From: Aphelenchoides besseyi
Taxonomy: Eukaryota; Nematoda; Chromadorea; Rhabditida; Aphelenchoididae
Assembly (NCBI GenBank): GCA_024699855.1
Contig: JAMPIQ010000002.1
Coordinates: 12,772,001-12,836,000 of the forward strand
Reading direction: 5' to 3'
DNA: 64,000 nucleotides
In this document: positions 11,067 through 24,400 of the stretch, piece after piece
Layout of the letters: each line of letters starts with the position of its first letter
Position numbering within the stretch: position 1 is the first letter of the stretch
Translations under genes and position numbers: made by a program
The notes under the pieces: generated by a model
What the model was told of the DNA's origin: nothing
Seen by the model: the letters and a program-made list of their open reading frames with translations, nothing else
The model's database searches: none

Positions 11067-14000
11067 AACATACAAAGATCATCAAAATGCTCGGGTTTAG
11101 TTAGAAACGTGCAAATACAACGCGGAAAAGCTTGGAGTTTTTGTGCGTCTATACTACTTCGTAATCGCTACAACAGAATGCCAAGCAGTTAGCTTGTGTA
11201 GACTTTAAACGTTCATTTCTTGTGTAGTACTTTGAATGTTCAATCTGTCCGATGTTAGAATGCTTGTATTGCGTGAAAACTAATTGAAGAAACTGATTCT
11301 ATGCAGTTAAAAATGTTATTGTTCTTCGAATGCATTTAAAGCAAGGGATTGGTTTGTGACGAGCAATATCAATCGTACAAACTGATTGCTGATGTTCGAC
11401 TTAAAAGCGACAAGACATAAACCAATTGGTTGCACTTAAAAGTTTATTCAAGCAACAGATATTGCAAAAAAAACAAAAGAAAACAAAAAAAAAGCATGCT
11501 GAAGTTGTGAAGCGTCAAAAAGTACAGGAATCAGTCCGCTTTTTGTGCTCATCTGCTGCTTTCGTCCAAGTTCCGTCGAGGTGTCCAGTTGGAGTGCAGA
11601 ATTGGACAAGCTGAAGGTCTACGAAACGGCCGGACGTCTTTTGCGAGGTTGTCGGGTCGAAGGAGCGGCTGATGGTCGAGCAGATGGAGACGTAAAAAAG
11701 AAGAAGACTCGTTGGCCGGAGTTCAGACTGCCTATCTGTCTGACGGTTTTTAACAGGGACGAATGGTTTCTTCGGCTTTTTGCCTTCAGTTTTCTAAAGT
11801 CAGCTTGGTTTATCATTTGTACTTCGACCATCTTGTTTTCTGGACACGCGACCAATGGACTGTCGTTTTCGTTCATTACGATGCGCTTCCAACACGAGAC
11901 TCAAACGTTCAAGCGCTTACTTCCAATCTTCTTCTTTCCGCTATGTTAACGATTCACTTCCGAAGTTGGAGGATTTGTGGTTTTCGTCGTTTTGCTATCA
12001 CTTCTTATAATGGTTTTTTGAGATCCCGTCAGAAACATGCATATTCTCGTGATGCTGAATTTGGCCAATGATTTTAGCTTCAACAAGTGTTTCAAAGAGC
12101 AGTAACCTCTGAGACTGAAACATGTTTAATGTCATTTTGAACAAAAATAAAAGCAATCGGGTCATTTCAATGTTCAATCACGAGTCTCGAAGCGTGACAA
12201 TAAGCGTGTGATCTGAGATTTCCAGATGCCAAAAAACAGCTGCATCTCTTGATTATCTGAAGAAACTGTTATCTCCACGAAATCTTTACTTTTATCGGAT
12301 ATCAACTGTGATTGAACAAACAATTTTGAATTAGCGACTTCTTAAACCGACATAAAGTTTGTGTTTATGGCGAAATGTAAAAAGCGAATCTTCGTATTAT
12401 TACTGTTTTTTGTTGCGTTGATAGCGAGAACGGAAGAAGATTCTTCCGTCAGGCACGAGCAATGAGCTTCTTGAACTTCGATGTCATGTTATGGATAGAA
12501 AAGGGAATCCTCGGGCTTTTCGAAGCGACTTCCGAGTGGGTAAAAAACGCCGTTGGCAATTCAAGTTTGTCGTCAGTTTCTGGGCCAAAACGCCATTTAT
12601 AAGGGTTGAGTTTAACAAATTCTTAGGCACTTTATTTCAGTAGCCACCGAATATTTAATGGGCTGTTGTTTTCAAGTCTTTTCTCTTGACCTGTTATCGA
12701 TGTAATCTTTTCTATTAGCACATAACGAACTAGTGTTGAAATTCGCATCCCCGTGGTTCGTGGCTGATATCAACTTGCGTTTTCTCCTCAATTTTGCGAT
12801 TATACCCCAATTAGTTTTTAGAAGTTTTTGATGTTTAAGAGTTAGTCGTTGGCCTGATGACACGAAACAACGCAAAAAATGTGAACATTAACAGGTGAGT
12901 GAAGTTGAAACTCTAAGACAAGTTCTTCTCCATCGCTTTTTCACTTCCTATAGTGTTAACTGATGCTTTCATACAAGTTCAGTGCGACAATGTCATAGGC
13001 CTCAGCTATGCCTATACTTTTACTTGTAATTGACAACTTGATAGCCAAAATAAGCACACATACTCTTTTTGGCCATCTTTATGATGGACTTTTACTTCAC
13101 AGTTAAGATTTTTTATCTGCGAAAGATACTTTGGTGCATAATATGCATTTGGAATTGACATTATGCACGTTCTTAGAACCGAGTTTTTCGAAGAGCAAAA
13201 GTCGATCATAGTTCAAAACGCAAACTATAGATAGTCGTGTTCAAGTTTAGTTCACAGCTATCAGGTGTTTTGGAAATCGCGTTAGAATAATAAAAGCAAC
13301 TATGAATACTTTTTCTGGTATTTTGCTCAAAAACTTGCAAAACAGCACCAATCTCTGGGTGGGTAACCAACCTGTTGACGAACTTTAGTTAATCGATAAC
13401 CCTAGTCGATCTTGCGCACTAAAAATTGTATGTCTGTATATAGAAGTTTATGTAAAATGCAAAAGAAAATTTTAAAAATCTAACTCACAAACTAAACGGC
13501 AATCAAATAACGGTGGGAAGAGCAAAATTAATCTGGAGCTTGCGCGTATGTGGGTAATGAAATGCTTCAAGGGACCAAACGAAGAGCTCGTGAATGACGG
13601 TTTGTCCTCCCATAGACCCATCGAATTTCCCATCGTCCTGCTGAGAAAATTGCCAACATTGAAGCACCGCCTTTTGGGTCATGAAGTCGTAACGTTGACA
13701 GAAAACGCAAATGTTGAAGATTAAAAGAAGAAATTAAGTTCGTTAGTTAAACACTCGGCAAATGGCCAATAAAGCCGAGAAAAGACTCAATGAAGCGCAT
13801 TTGTTCGTCGCTTAAGATCACCATCATTTCGTATTCTTGTTTTTCCACATCTTTAGTCTTAGTATACGATAGGACTAGCAAGCAAAATACTGCACCTCAT
13901 AACAGTAGAAACAACTATCGTAATGAGATGATTGAGTTGTAAAGACAAGTATGTTTGTGAATTCGAAATATTTGTTGCATGGCTACTTAAGTAGGTGAGA

Positions 14001-15402
14001 TATAGTCGTAAATATTCGAGCAGCTACAATTCACATAAGTATATTTGTCAAAAATTATTCTGCAACTGATTCATATCATCTCTCATTGAAGTGATGCAGC
14101 TCCTTAAAGTTTCAACGGTTTTTTGTTGTTGAATTGCGAAGATCTTTGGGTTGTCGCTATGTCTGCATTCGACAACGGGTTTCGCACATTATGCGACAAC
14201 AGCAATTGCGATGTGAAAACGTCGGGAATGACTAAGGCGTGAATTTAGCGCCATGTCGAGGTGACTTGACTCGCCGTTGCAGATGGCGACGATTTTGAAG
14301 AGAATCCGAAGAAGGCCAACAAAGAAAAACTGCGAAGCAAAAAGAGCAAAAACGACGAAAACGGAGAAGAACGGCACGCGCGTCCATATTCTGCCAAACC
14401 GACTACACGACAATGCAACAAACTCGGTTTTGACTGAACTCATCCGTCCGATAAGCTACGCCATCTGCTTCAACCAATTCAACAGACTACGGTTATACGA
14501 AAGTGACTTTTCATTGCGATGGTATTAAGTATTATTGTCTACCGATTTCATGAACTCGTCTTGGTAGCTTTATACGGTGGTTGAAGCGTACTGAACTCAC
14601 GTCAGAGCAATCTGTCGATTAAACTCGGAATCAAACCACTTTGACACCCGTTCGACCGCCATTTCTACTATCATTTACTGGCCATTGCGCCGCAACAGTC
14701 GGCATCTTGGTCGCCACTCGACTCGTCACCTCCCACTCCTCCTCTCATTTTATTGGTCGTCGAATCGTCCGCTCCCTGCGGCATTTTCGCTTGTAGAGTT
14801 GAGTCCGATGAGCGCAACCACTCATTTCAATAGTTAAAACTGATTTAATTTAATGTTAATGCTACCGACTAAGCTTGTAATGCTTATTGTTGAACCGACT
14901 ATTGTTAACATGCTATCTATCAACATTATTCCTACGAATGATATCTTAGCGTAGCTACAATTCCCTTATAACCTTTCAATTCTGTTATCAAATTGCTATT
15001 TGATTTGGCTTCTCGATCAATTGAAGAGAAATGTACGTTCGATATTTGCAGCACCAGCATTGTGGCACCGTCCAGTTGTTAATGATGCCGTTGAACACGG
15101 CAGTTAGTTCGGTAAAGAGCTCCAAACGGTGAGTAATAAGCGAATACTCTTCAAAATCGTTGCAAATTACCAACAAATTTTCTTGTCATCCAATTCTACA
15201 GTTGATCCTTGAGAGTCAGCTGAACTCCTAACAGCATTCCGGCTTACACTCAAACCATAACCTTGAACTCTGAGATTCAAGAAATGCGGATCAGCATTAA
15301 AATGATTTAGAGACCACAAATTTCTCGAACATTAAAAAATAGCTGACCGGAGGATCTGATTCTCAGTCGGGACAAATTGGATTATTTTTCAGGTCGGAAC
15401 GC
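11067..15402. other. 4.3-kb gene-free region upstream of unc-80
   Basis: No gene can be assembled here. Frames at 11545-11949 (+) and 14189-14530 lack start context, splice structure or a recognisable product. A near-perfect inverted repeat with 9-bp arms lies at 12430-12449. A purine-rich stretch at 11465-11500 (AAAACAAAAGAAAAC-like) is low complexity. The region could carry regulatory sequence for unc-80 and the divergent ALG13 cistron pair. Confidence 0.5.
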
Positions 15403-18400
15403 ATGGACGAGAATGAGAGCGAAGAGTGCGAACCCGTCCCATTGCCAATTCAAACGTTTCTCTGGCGGCAGACCAAGTAGGCGGAAATTGTGCTCGACAA
15501 TTATGCGTGAAATTTCACTCGTTTCAGTCCATTTCTTGGCGCCAAGATCGGGAAATTACATGAAGCTTCGTGCGTAGTGAGTTTTTGTTTTCAAACAAGA
15601 TTTCCCACAAGTTGTCTTCTGGTTCGAAAATGACAGCAGACAAAAGCAATTGCAAAACATCACTCGCCTTCATTTCTTATTGCCATTTTGGCTGTCCGTT
15701 TAACCCGCAGAGAATGAGAAAATAAAAATTAAAATGACCTTCGGAAGCAGACGAAGTGATGGAAGGCGTCCGGATGGTTCTTCGTCGTTCCGACGCGAAA
15801 ACAACTTTGGTACGTCTGAAACCATTCTGTTCGACGATGTTGCCGGCTTTCAACTCCACCTCTTGGGACCAACAAGATAGATCCGAGGAAAATAGTCGAG
15901 AGATCAAATGTTCTTATTGCAAATGTTTGAACTTCTCACAAAATTGAAAAAACGATCAAAAAGAAATCAACAACATTTTAGACGTTTGAACGAGTTGTCG
16001 TGCAAAACATTCTTCATGGAATAAGTCCAAGTCTTTCTGATGCGATTGCGTCGGTTTCACGATGGCGATTCGTTCGAGCGGCATTTCCGCACATCGTTCA
16101 GGTAATCGAGATTCACGATGTCCTTTATCGAACTGCTTGTTTAGTGCTGTGGAGCTCTGCTATCCGCTCGATTGAACGAGGACGAAAACCTTCAAATGAA
16201 CAGCTCGTTGGTTAAGATTCTCTACATTCTACATTGGTTGGTGTTGGATGCAGCAGCTGAGTGCAGCGAGATGGTACGTGAATAGTATGCAATAGAAAGT
16301 ATACAGTTGTTTTAGAATCTGAACGGTTCAGACGATAATGGGCCGACTTCTGTTCGTCATTTAACTTATTCGGTGCCATGCATTCAGATGTTTGTCTACT
16401 TGATCACTCCTTTATGCCACGTAATAAAAGAGGAGGAAATTGAGAATCATATTCGATTGGAAAGTGGATTGCGTTTATGGCAAGCATTTTGGCAGGTAGT
16501 TATTTGTTAACGTGATAGCAAATTGTAAACTGGTTTTCTAGTTTCGACAACCCGATTTACTTTGTTTTTCGGCTCCAGTTAAACAACGACGAAATAAGTT
16601 ACCGCAACTGACTGTTTCACGTCGTGCTCCGGTGATTACTGCAACGGAACAAGGAATCTATCTGGGTGATGAACCTGCAGCCACAGGCAATCGACGGTCT
16701 TCCCAATCACCAGCCACAGCTACATCGTCAATTGCAGCATCTACAAAACTTTCACTGGGCGCCGACAGCTCATCAAGCAAAGACACACCGTCGAAGAAGC
16801 CGTTCACGGTGATTCCAATTCCCGAAAGATCACCATCAACTGAATGCGATGCGGAATTCGAACATGCCATGACCACAGTCCTTCCACCCACGAAGAATTC
16901 GACTGTTACTCAGTTTCCTTTGCGACCAACTCAAGTTCCTTCAACGGGAATTGTGCGATCGGTTAGCGATTACAAAACAAGTGAACTGGCCGGTAATCTG
17001 CAAAGTCGGATGTCGTTACGTAAATCTCAGACGGATGTTTTTTATCAATCGCCTGGTTGGTTAACAGAAATAAGTGCTTTTACCAAGTAGTTACAGATTC
17101 TGATCCGTTTAATGGAATACGAGACTTGGACGAAGCGATGCGTTTTACCGAAGACAGCGGATCATTCTCCGAAATATTTCAATTCAACGATCGTGCTCCT
17201 CTCGTTCAACTTCAAGAAATTTGTAGCGCGGCATCCATCGATGCATCCGATTCCATCAACGGAGAAATTCGTCACGAATCAGTACGTCGTTTTCTATTCA
17301 CTATTCACAGCTATTTTTCCAGAAGCCTTGTGTTTATTGCAAGCGATTTCCATGTGCTTGTGCAGCATCATCAATTAGTCCGCTGAATTCGGGACCACCG
17401 ACTGCTCGAACTGAACAAACGTTACGCAAGAAATCAATTGCCGAAGATTCTTCGTCGATGGGCAGCCAACAAACGATCATCAACCGGGCTATTAAGTCTC
17501 AACGAGCACCACTGCTTCAGTTTGATGATTCGAAAAAAGACTCAATTTCTGGTCACAGTGAAGATAAAATAGAACCCGTAGATTTTGAAATTTTTCAAGA
17601 ACTGATCTGCGTTTTTAGGTAAGCATCGATCCGCATGAAGCCACATATTTGGATGTTGCTACGATGCGTTGTTTGTTGATTCGGAATTGGAGTGAAGACG
17701 GAGTCTATTGGGGTGTAAAGTATTTGTTGAATCGTCTAGCCGACATTCGTCAATATCGGTGCTCTCACGAGGGCCCGTTTAGAAGTCGATCGAATTCGGT
17801 TCCCACCGTCGCTGCAGTTCGTGGCTCACGCAACGACGTACTCAATGCCGAGTATTTGACTTGGGCCGATTTACAAGAACGATCGAATGCTTTGGATCGA
17901 CGAACTTGTGGAATAGATGGTGCGAAGAACTCCCTGGTAACTGAAGATGAAGGTTCAAAGACACGCGTTGCTTTCAATATTGAACGAGCGCCGTAACATC
18001 TCCAGTTTATAAACTAAACTAACTCATTTGATTTACAGTGTAGATGATTCGGGCAAGAAACTTAAGGTCATGGCTGATCAACGACGTATCAGCGTGAATA
18101 CTCTTCCGGCAACGAAGAAAATCAGTCGCATTGGAGTTACACGGCGACCATTGCGTAGCAAGTAAAATTGTGTTTAAATTAGGTAGTCTATTTTTGTATG
18201 ATTATCAGAAGCGAGCCATCATTGTATCAACCGGAAGATGTCGTCAACACAACAACGTCCAACGGAATTTCAACTAATGGAAATGCCGGCAAAAGTGAAC
18301 GAGAATCCACAAGTCAAAACAACAGCAATTTGGCCGGACAGTTCTTTCCAGAGGCGATCGGAAGTACGATGTTTATCGAAAAGAACGGCCATCTCAGCTT

Positions 18401-21400
18401 GAATGTTATTCTCAAGATTCTAAGCGCTCTGATCGAACGTTGTTCGGCAATTCGCGTTTTGGAATTGGTTTTGAATGCTTGCGACACATTGTTGACAACA
18501 CCAAATTGCGAGACGTTGAATTTCTTCGAAGGAATCGTTAAGATCTGTGTAAAAACGTACATTCATCTCGGTTGTCCAAATGGTTGTAACGAGGGAATGC
18601 GAACTCCTCAAGCCGATTTCATGCGCATCAAACTCAAGAATCTCTTTTCGCAGATGCACAAACTCGGACAACCAACTCTCACTGAAATTCTACGAACTCA
18701 AGTCGTCGATACGAGTGTTCAGTCGCTACTTGATTGTCTACATTCGATGACCGCCTTCTGTGATTTGGATGCTAACAAAGCCAAGACAGCAAAGACGGGA
18801 ACAACTGCAACGCGACGTCGCTCGTCAACAGTTGAAATGCGATTGCCCAGTTACCGCAACAATTTCAACGAAAATCAATCAGGAATGGAAGGTATCATAT
18901 TGAATACCTTGTTGAATCCGTTGGTGAGCAAGCTTATGAGTAAATTACCCGATTTGTACTTACCAGAAAACATGGTATGCTGTGAGAGTTTACATTAACG
19001 TTGATTTCAATTTCAGGGTTTATATCAAGACGTTCGAATGCTAGTGGCCTGTGTAAGTGAATTCATTCGAAATGTCCGAATATTTTTGGTCTAATAAGCA
19101 ATTTGAAGATATTTTTGGATAACTACAACATTAAAAATGAAATCTTTCAGGTCTACGAATATCATGGCAATCCGCTAAGACGTACAGCATTGAGTGCGTT
19201 GGCCTGTCGAATAGGCGGTGAAGATGGTGAACAGGGAAGCGATACACGTTCGAATAGCGAAACGACAAGCACTCGATTTGGGGCTGAAGGCTCGTTGAGT
19301 TCGTATCAACGAGACAACGCATCATTACGACGTGGATTGTTTAAGAAAAAAGGCGACAAAGTTAGTCAACTAAAGTGATCGATACCGAATTACCATTTCA
19401 GTTTGCGACCGTGAATGCGGATGATAGCGAGATAGAATCGAGTCCATCAACACCACGAAACATGCCATCTGCGGATGAGTCGATGAGTAATATTGGTAGT
19501 CCTTTGTTACCTCACGGCAGTTATATCAAGAAGAAATCGGGTGGAAAATTGCATTTTGGTTCGTCGCAATTGAGATTCAGTTAATTTGAACGTTTTAGTT
19601 TCAGCATTCAACCTTCTCAAGTCATCAGCACGAACCGATGCTTCAGAAGACGAAAATTGGGATGAATCAGTGAATTTGGACGAATTGGCTTCTGAAGACA
19701 CTAACACGGGTCTGAGCGCAGATTCGAAATCGAGGATATCGTTTCGAAATGCGTCGCAAAAACTGAGTTACTCTCGACAACGACAATCCCTTTCTATCGA
19801 CAACAGTTACACCGACATTCAAGGTTTAGGTTAGTACTTGATTATTCATATTCTAAACGCATATATTTAGACAAACCAGCTGTAAATCCTGCTGAAATCC
19901 CATTCCTTCAGCTTTATCTTCCACCACGAAAACTAATCAATTTGCTAGATGCTCGTGAAGGTGCTCGACGATTTTCGTTTTTATTGGAAACATGTAAGCC
20001 GGGACAATTACCCGATGCTCCACTTATCGCTGCCCTCTTGGAACTGGTAAGAACGATTCGGTTATTTTTACTCTGACACATGTAGAAAGCACCGGTTTTG
20101 AGTCGTGCGATCATCTTCTTGGAATGCGCAAATTTTGTTCATCGATGTAATCATGGCAATTGGCCCGAATGGATACGATCAGGCAGTGCGATGGGTTCTG
20201 TTCGTAACGCAAACGCTTCGTCGTTCACTTCGGGACCAAATCGAACGGTCGCCGGTGGTTCGCGTAAAACATTTCTATTGCAACGATCGGCGGGTCGTAG
20301 TTTCTACGATTGGGCAATTCAAGTACGTTCGTGATAACAAGCAGCATACAAATTATGAACCTTCAGATTGGTGCTCGATTACAAAAAATGTGTGAACGAG
20401 ACGATGAGAAATCAAAAGAACCGGAAAGTAAACGTCGTTTAAAATTGCTTGACGATATCGAAGATTTCTTGGATGATGGAACAGTAAACGATGCAAACAA
20501 TGAGTCTTGTCCACCGGCACTGCAGCTAATGGCCTGTCAGTTGCTATACCAAATTACGGCTTTTCTGCGAGAAACCTTCCAGTTGATTCCGAGATCGAAG
20601 ATCGCACATAAAACAGCGGGCAGCACTTCCGGTTGGGAGAAGTTGATGTCACACAGAAGATGGTCGATTCTTTCGAATACTTTCAATCAACAAGGTTCAA
20701 TTCACAGTATCAACGATTTGCATCCAACTTATGGACGTGAGTAAAATGATCGCTCTCAATTTGAATTCTGTTTTCAGCTGAACGTCGAGTGAGTTATTCG
20801 ACAGCTGACGAAGAGTCTTCACCACGTGGTTCTCACGATCTGGCCGATGATCAACCATTAGTCGGAAGTATTGATAAGAAAGGTATTCAAAAGTTTCACA
20901 ACAACTGTTGAATAACAATCGCATTAACTGTAAACATTGATTAACTGACAAAATTGTTAGCTTTGTTTTTATTGTTCCGTTTGCTAGCTTTGACTTGACT
21001 GCAGCAGTCTTTAACCATTAATGCTTCACGCTAATTGCTTTTTTTTGTATCTAAGATAGACATGAAGGCAATAATGCGCTTTTGGCTTTGCATCGATTAA
21101 CCTCTCGTGGTCGTTTGTTTTCTCGAGAAACAAGCCTCTCAACTGCAACCGATGATGGTCATGAACACGGATCGGCAGTCAAAATTCTTCGCTCTCAACA
21201 TACCATTGGTTCTAGTGGCAGCGCATCTTCTCCGTCGATGACGGCACAAGTGATTGGAACAATGATAGTCCCCGACTCAGGTTGCTCTTCGTTGCTTGAC
21301 GGTGTGAAAATTTTGCTTCTTTCGCTATTTCTTTCTTGCTGTCTAGCGTTCTATAGTTCCTAAGAATTTCCGTTGTGGTTGAGTAGTCGTTATCTAACTG

Positions 21401-24400
21401 AAAAACTCTTTTTCTTTTATAAGATATTTGCTTTCTGCTTCTTCTGTCGAAACTTTAACAATACTTTCAATCGTTTGATTGATTTCAGTCCGAAGATTGG
21501 CACAAGGTCGACAACGTCTGTTGAAACGAGGATCACCATCCGGTGGAACCCAAGGTTCTTTGGAATCAAGTAGACGAAGACGAGAAACTTCTTTTCGGTA
21601 ACTATTGAGCTTCTTTTATGAATAAGAACTGTGTGTTTAGGTTACGGAAGCAATCGAAATCACCCACTGGTTTAGAGAACGATGAATTGGCCAGTGAATC
21701 AGGTTGGTTGCTTAATATGCCTATACTTCCCGTTGATTCCTATTTCTCAATCATCTACTGTCCTATTTTATTTCCCATACGCACATTTTCGATTCGAAGC
21801 GATTTGCGAGATTCGGCTTTTCGGTAGTTTGTTTGCAGTGAATAGAGATTTCTGTTAATTAAACTGCAAGAAAACATCTGATTTTGTATACGATTGTGAT
21901 GCAATAACATCAGTCAATCGACCTGATTCTTGATTTTGAAAGTTGAGTTTGAAATTATTTGGGAATTGCTGTGTTGACGTTTTTAGCCCGAATTGAGGTT
22001 ATTTTGATTTTATCGATATTCATGTGTTGCAGTTCAATTTCTTTTTTTTGAGTTCTTTTCCCAGCTTTTCCTTGCAGTTAGCTCGCTGGTCGATCGGGAT
22101 ACCGGCTTCTTTCAACGTCGTCGTAAGGCCGCATCGCTACGAAGTGCCGGAGTTCGATGGAACATGCGATCGATGCGCTTACGTGGTACTGCAACAACCG
22201 CGGATTCGCCGAAGTTGGTGCATTCACCATTGGCCACAGCAACGCAATCATTCAGTGCGTTAGACGATCAGGCATTACATGAGTTTACGGCAAAAACTAG
22301 CATTGCCACTACCACCTCGTCCTCAAATCAATCCCCAATAATACACGAACCCCGTCATTCAACTCGAGGTCTGTACTTTACTGTAATTGTGCAGAGATTG
22401 TGATTGAAATAACACGTCAATGTTTTGTGTTCATGCGGTGGTATCGTTTTAGTGTATATAATACATTTTGATACACTCACTATTTCCGTATCTTCTCTCT
22501 TTGCACCCCATTCACTTCTGTTGCAATTGATGGTCGTCCAACGACTTTTCACTTTGATGTCCACAATCCACAGTTTTCAAAACGAATCATCTGATACGTT
22601 GATTTTAGTGCCATTAAACGCTAAAACTCGTGATAGCTTAAAACCGAGTCCGTCTGCTAAGAACTCGACAGCACAAGATGATGCAGCCACATCTTTCGAT
22701 ACACATACGTCGCCTGAACGACGCACGGGTACCACGAACTCAGTTTCCGGTTCACATCACGGACCACATCCGACTACAAATCCTCCAACACTGCCATGTA
22801 CTGCCGAAGATGACGAAGAGGAAATGCTTAAGAATATGCCGTGGATTAAAGTAAACAACAAACGGTACAATAACTTGAAATAATTTTCTAGGTTATGATT
22901 GGAATGATGAAACAATTCGATGTTAATTGTACACACGAAAAGAGTTGTACACCCTGGTGTTTTGATCGTGTGTATCGCCAATGTAAACGTTTGACTGACT
23001 CGTTTCGAGTCGTGTATGAAGATGCTTCTGCACATGAAAAGAAAGTGGATCGTCGAAAACAACTTAGCGAAGCCTGGCAATCGATGCAAGATACGAATAT
23101 CAAGGTAAGGATTGCATTCCGATTATCTTCATTTCAATTATAGAAACGGAGCTCAAATCCACGACGTGAAAGTGCGATTGTTCGACAAACGGGAATCGAA
23201 CGAGTACCGTTGGCATTGCGCGGTCTATTGATCGAAAAGTTGAGCGAAATTGAGGAAACAAAAAGCACAAAGAAAGAGAGTAATAATGTTGTTGAAACAA
23301 CATCTATTGATTTGAGTGAACTTACTGTCAAAAAGCATCCGGTAATCGGATACATTCAAAACCGAGTTTTCAATCTTGTTCATTCGCCATTGTCGTCGAT
23401 GTTGAAGAGTGCTGTAATTATGACTACCGATCAATATCGAGCAGTAGTCGGAATATCGTGGTCTTTACTCATTCATGCCGATGCGAATACCGTTGCAACA
23501 GCGGGTAAGAAAATCATTTTCATCAAATAGGCATCAAGTTTAGCCGCAATGTTTATTTGTTGTTCGGTAAAATGTGCCGACGATTGCATCAACACGATCA
23601 AACGCGATCTGTCGCACAACGATGCTTCTGTTCGATCGGCTGCTATTCGTCGTTTCTACGCTCTTTGGCGAAATCGTTTTCATGTTTGGTTGAAAATGGA
23701 AGATGGTGCCCAATTGATATTCAAAGTGCCACCGCCTGGAATCGATTTCACCCTTCCATCACCGCCAATTGGACAAAGTCAACATCCCGTAGTTGATCCG
23801 CCATGGATGCCACACGTAAAAACCAAAGTGGAAGAGTTGTCGTTGAAAGAGGAAGAGCATTCAACGAGTCAAACGATTATGACAATGACACGTACACGTC
23901 GCAAACAAAAACAAGAAATGGTGAAAAAAGCGGTTCGTGAAGCTGAGGAACGACAATACGAGCTGAGACAACATTTTCCACTTCGTGCAACTGCAGTTGT
24001 GCAACAAGCAGCTTATGAACCTGCACTCTTTCAACATCAAGCAATCAATCTTGTTCAACAGCAACAACAACAACAAAATGCTGAAGGATTCAACGACGAC
24101 TATGAAATGATGCATTCGGTGATTCCAGCTCGTCAACAAATGCCTGTTGCTCAACCGTTATTCCCATCGTCCATTTTGAGTGTTGTACCACAAATCGTAG
24201 AGATGTTTGACGACGTACAAGTCGATCGAGATGGTTGTTCGGTTGGTGATGTTTGTAGGCGAACAGCTTGGAGTTGTATTATCGAAGACTCGTCACTATT
24301 TCTACGACATTTTCTTGAGAAGCTTACTCACCGTGACAAACAGGTAGAATAATAAGAAAGTCCAAATTAACATTCAATGTTTAGGAATATTTGTTTGCAC

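Noticed and set aside
11545..11949. 134-codon + frame
   Set aside because: The composition looks random, there are no splice sites or acceptor before the ATG, and a comparable minus-strand frame overlaps it.
14240..14440. Charged + strand exon-like frame (DFEENPKKANKEKLRSKKSK) after a TTGCAG
   Set aside because: It may be a real exon, but no neighbouring exons can be joined and the Lys-rich composition can arise by chance.
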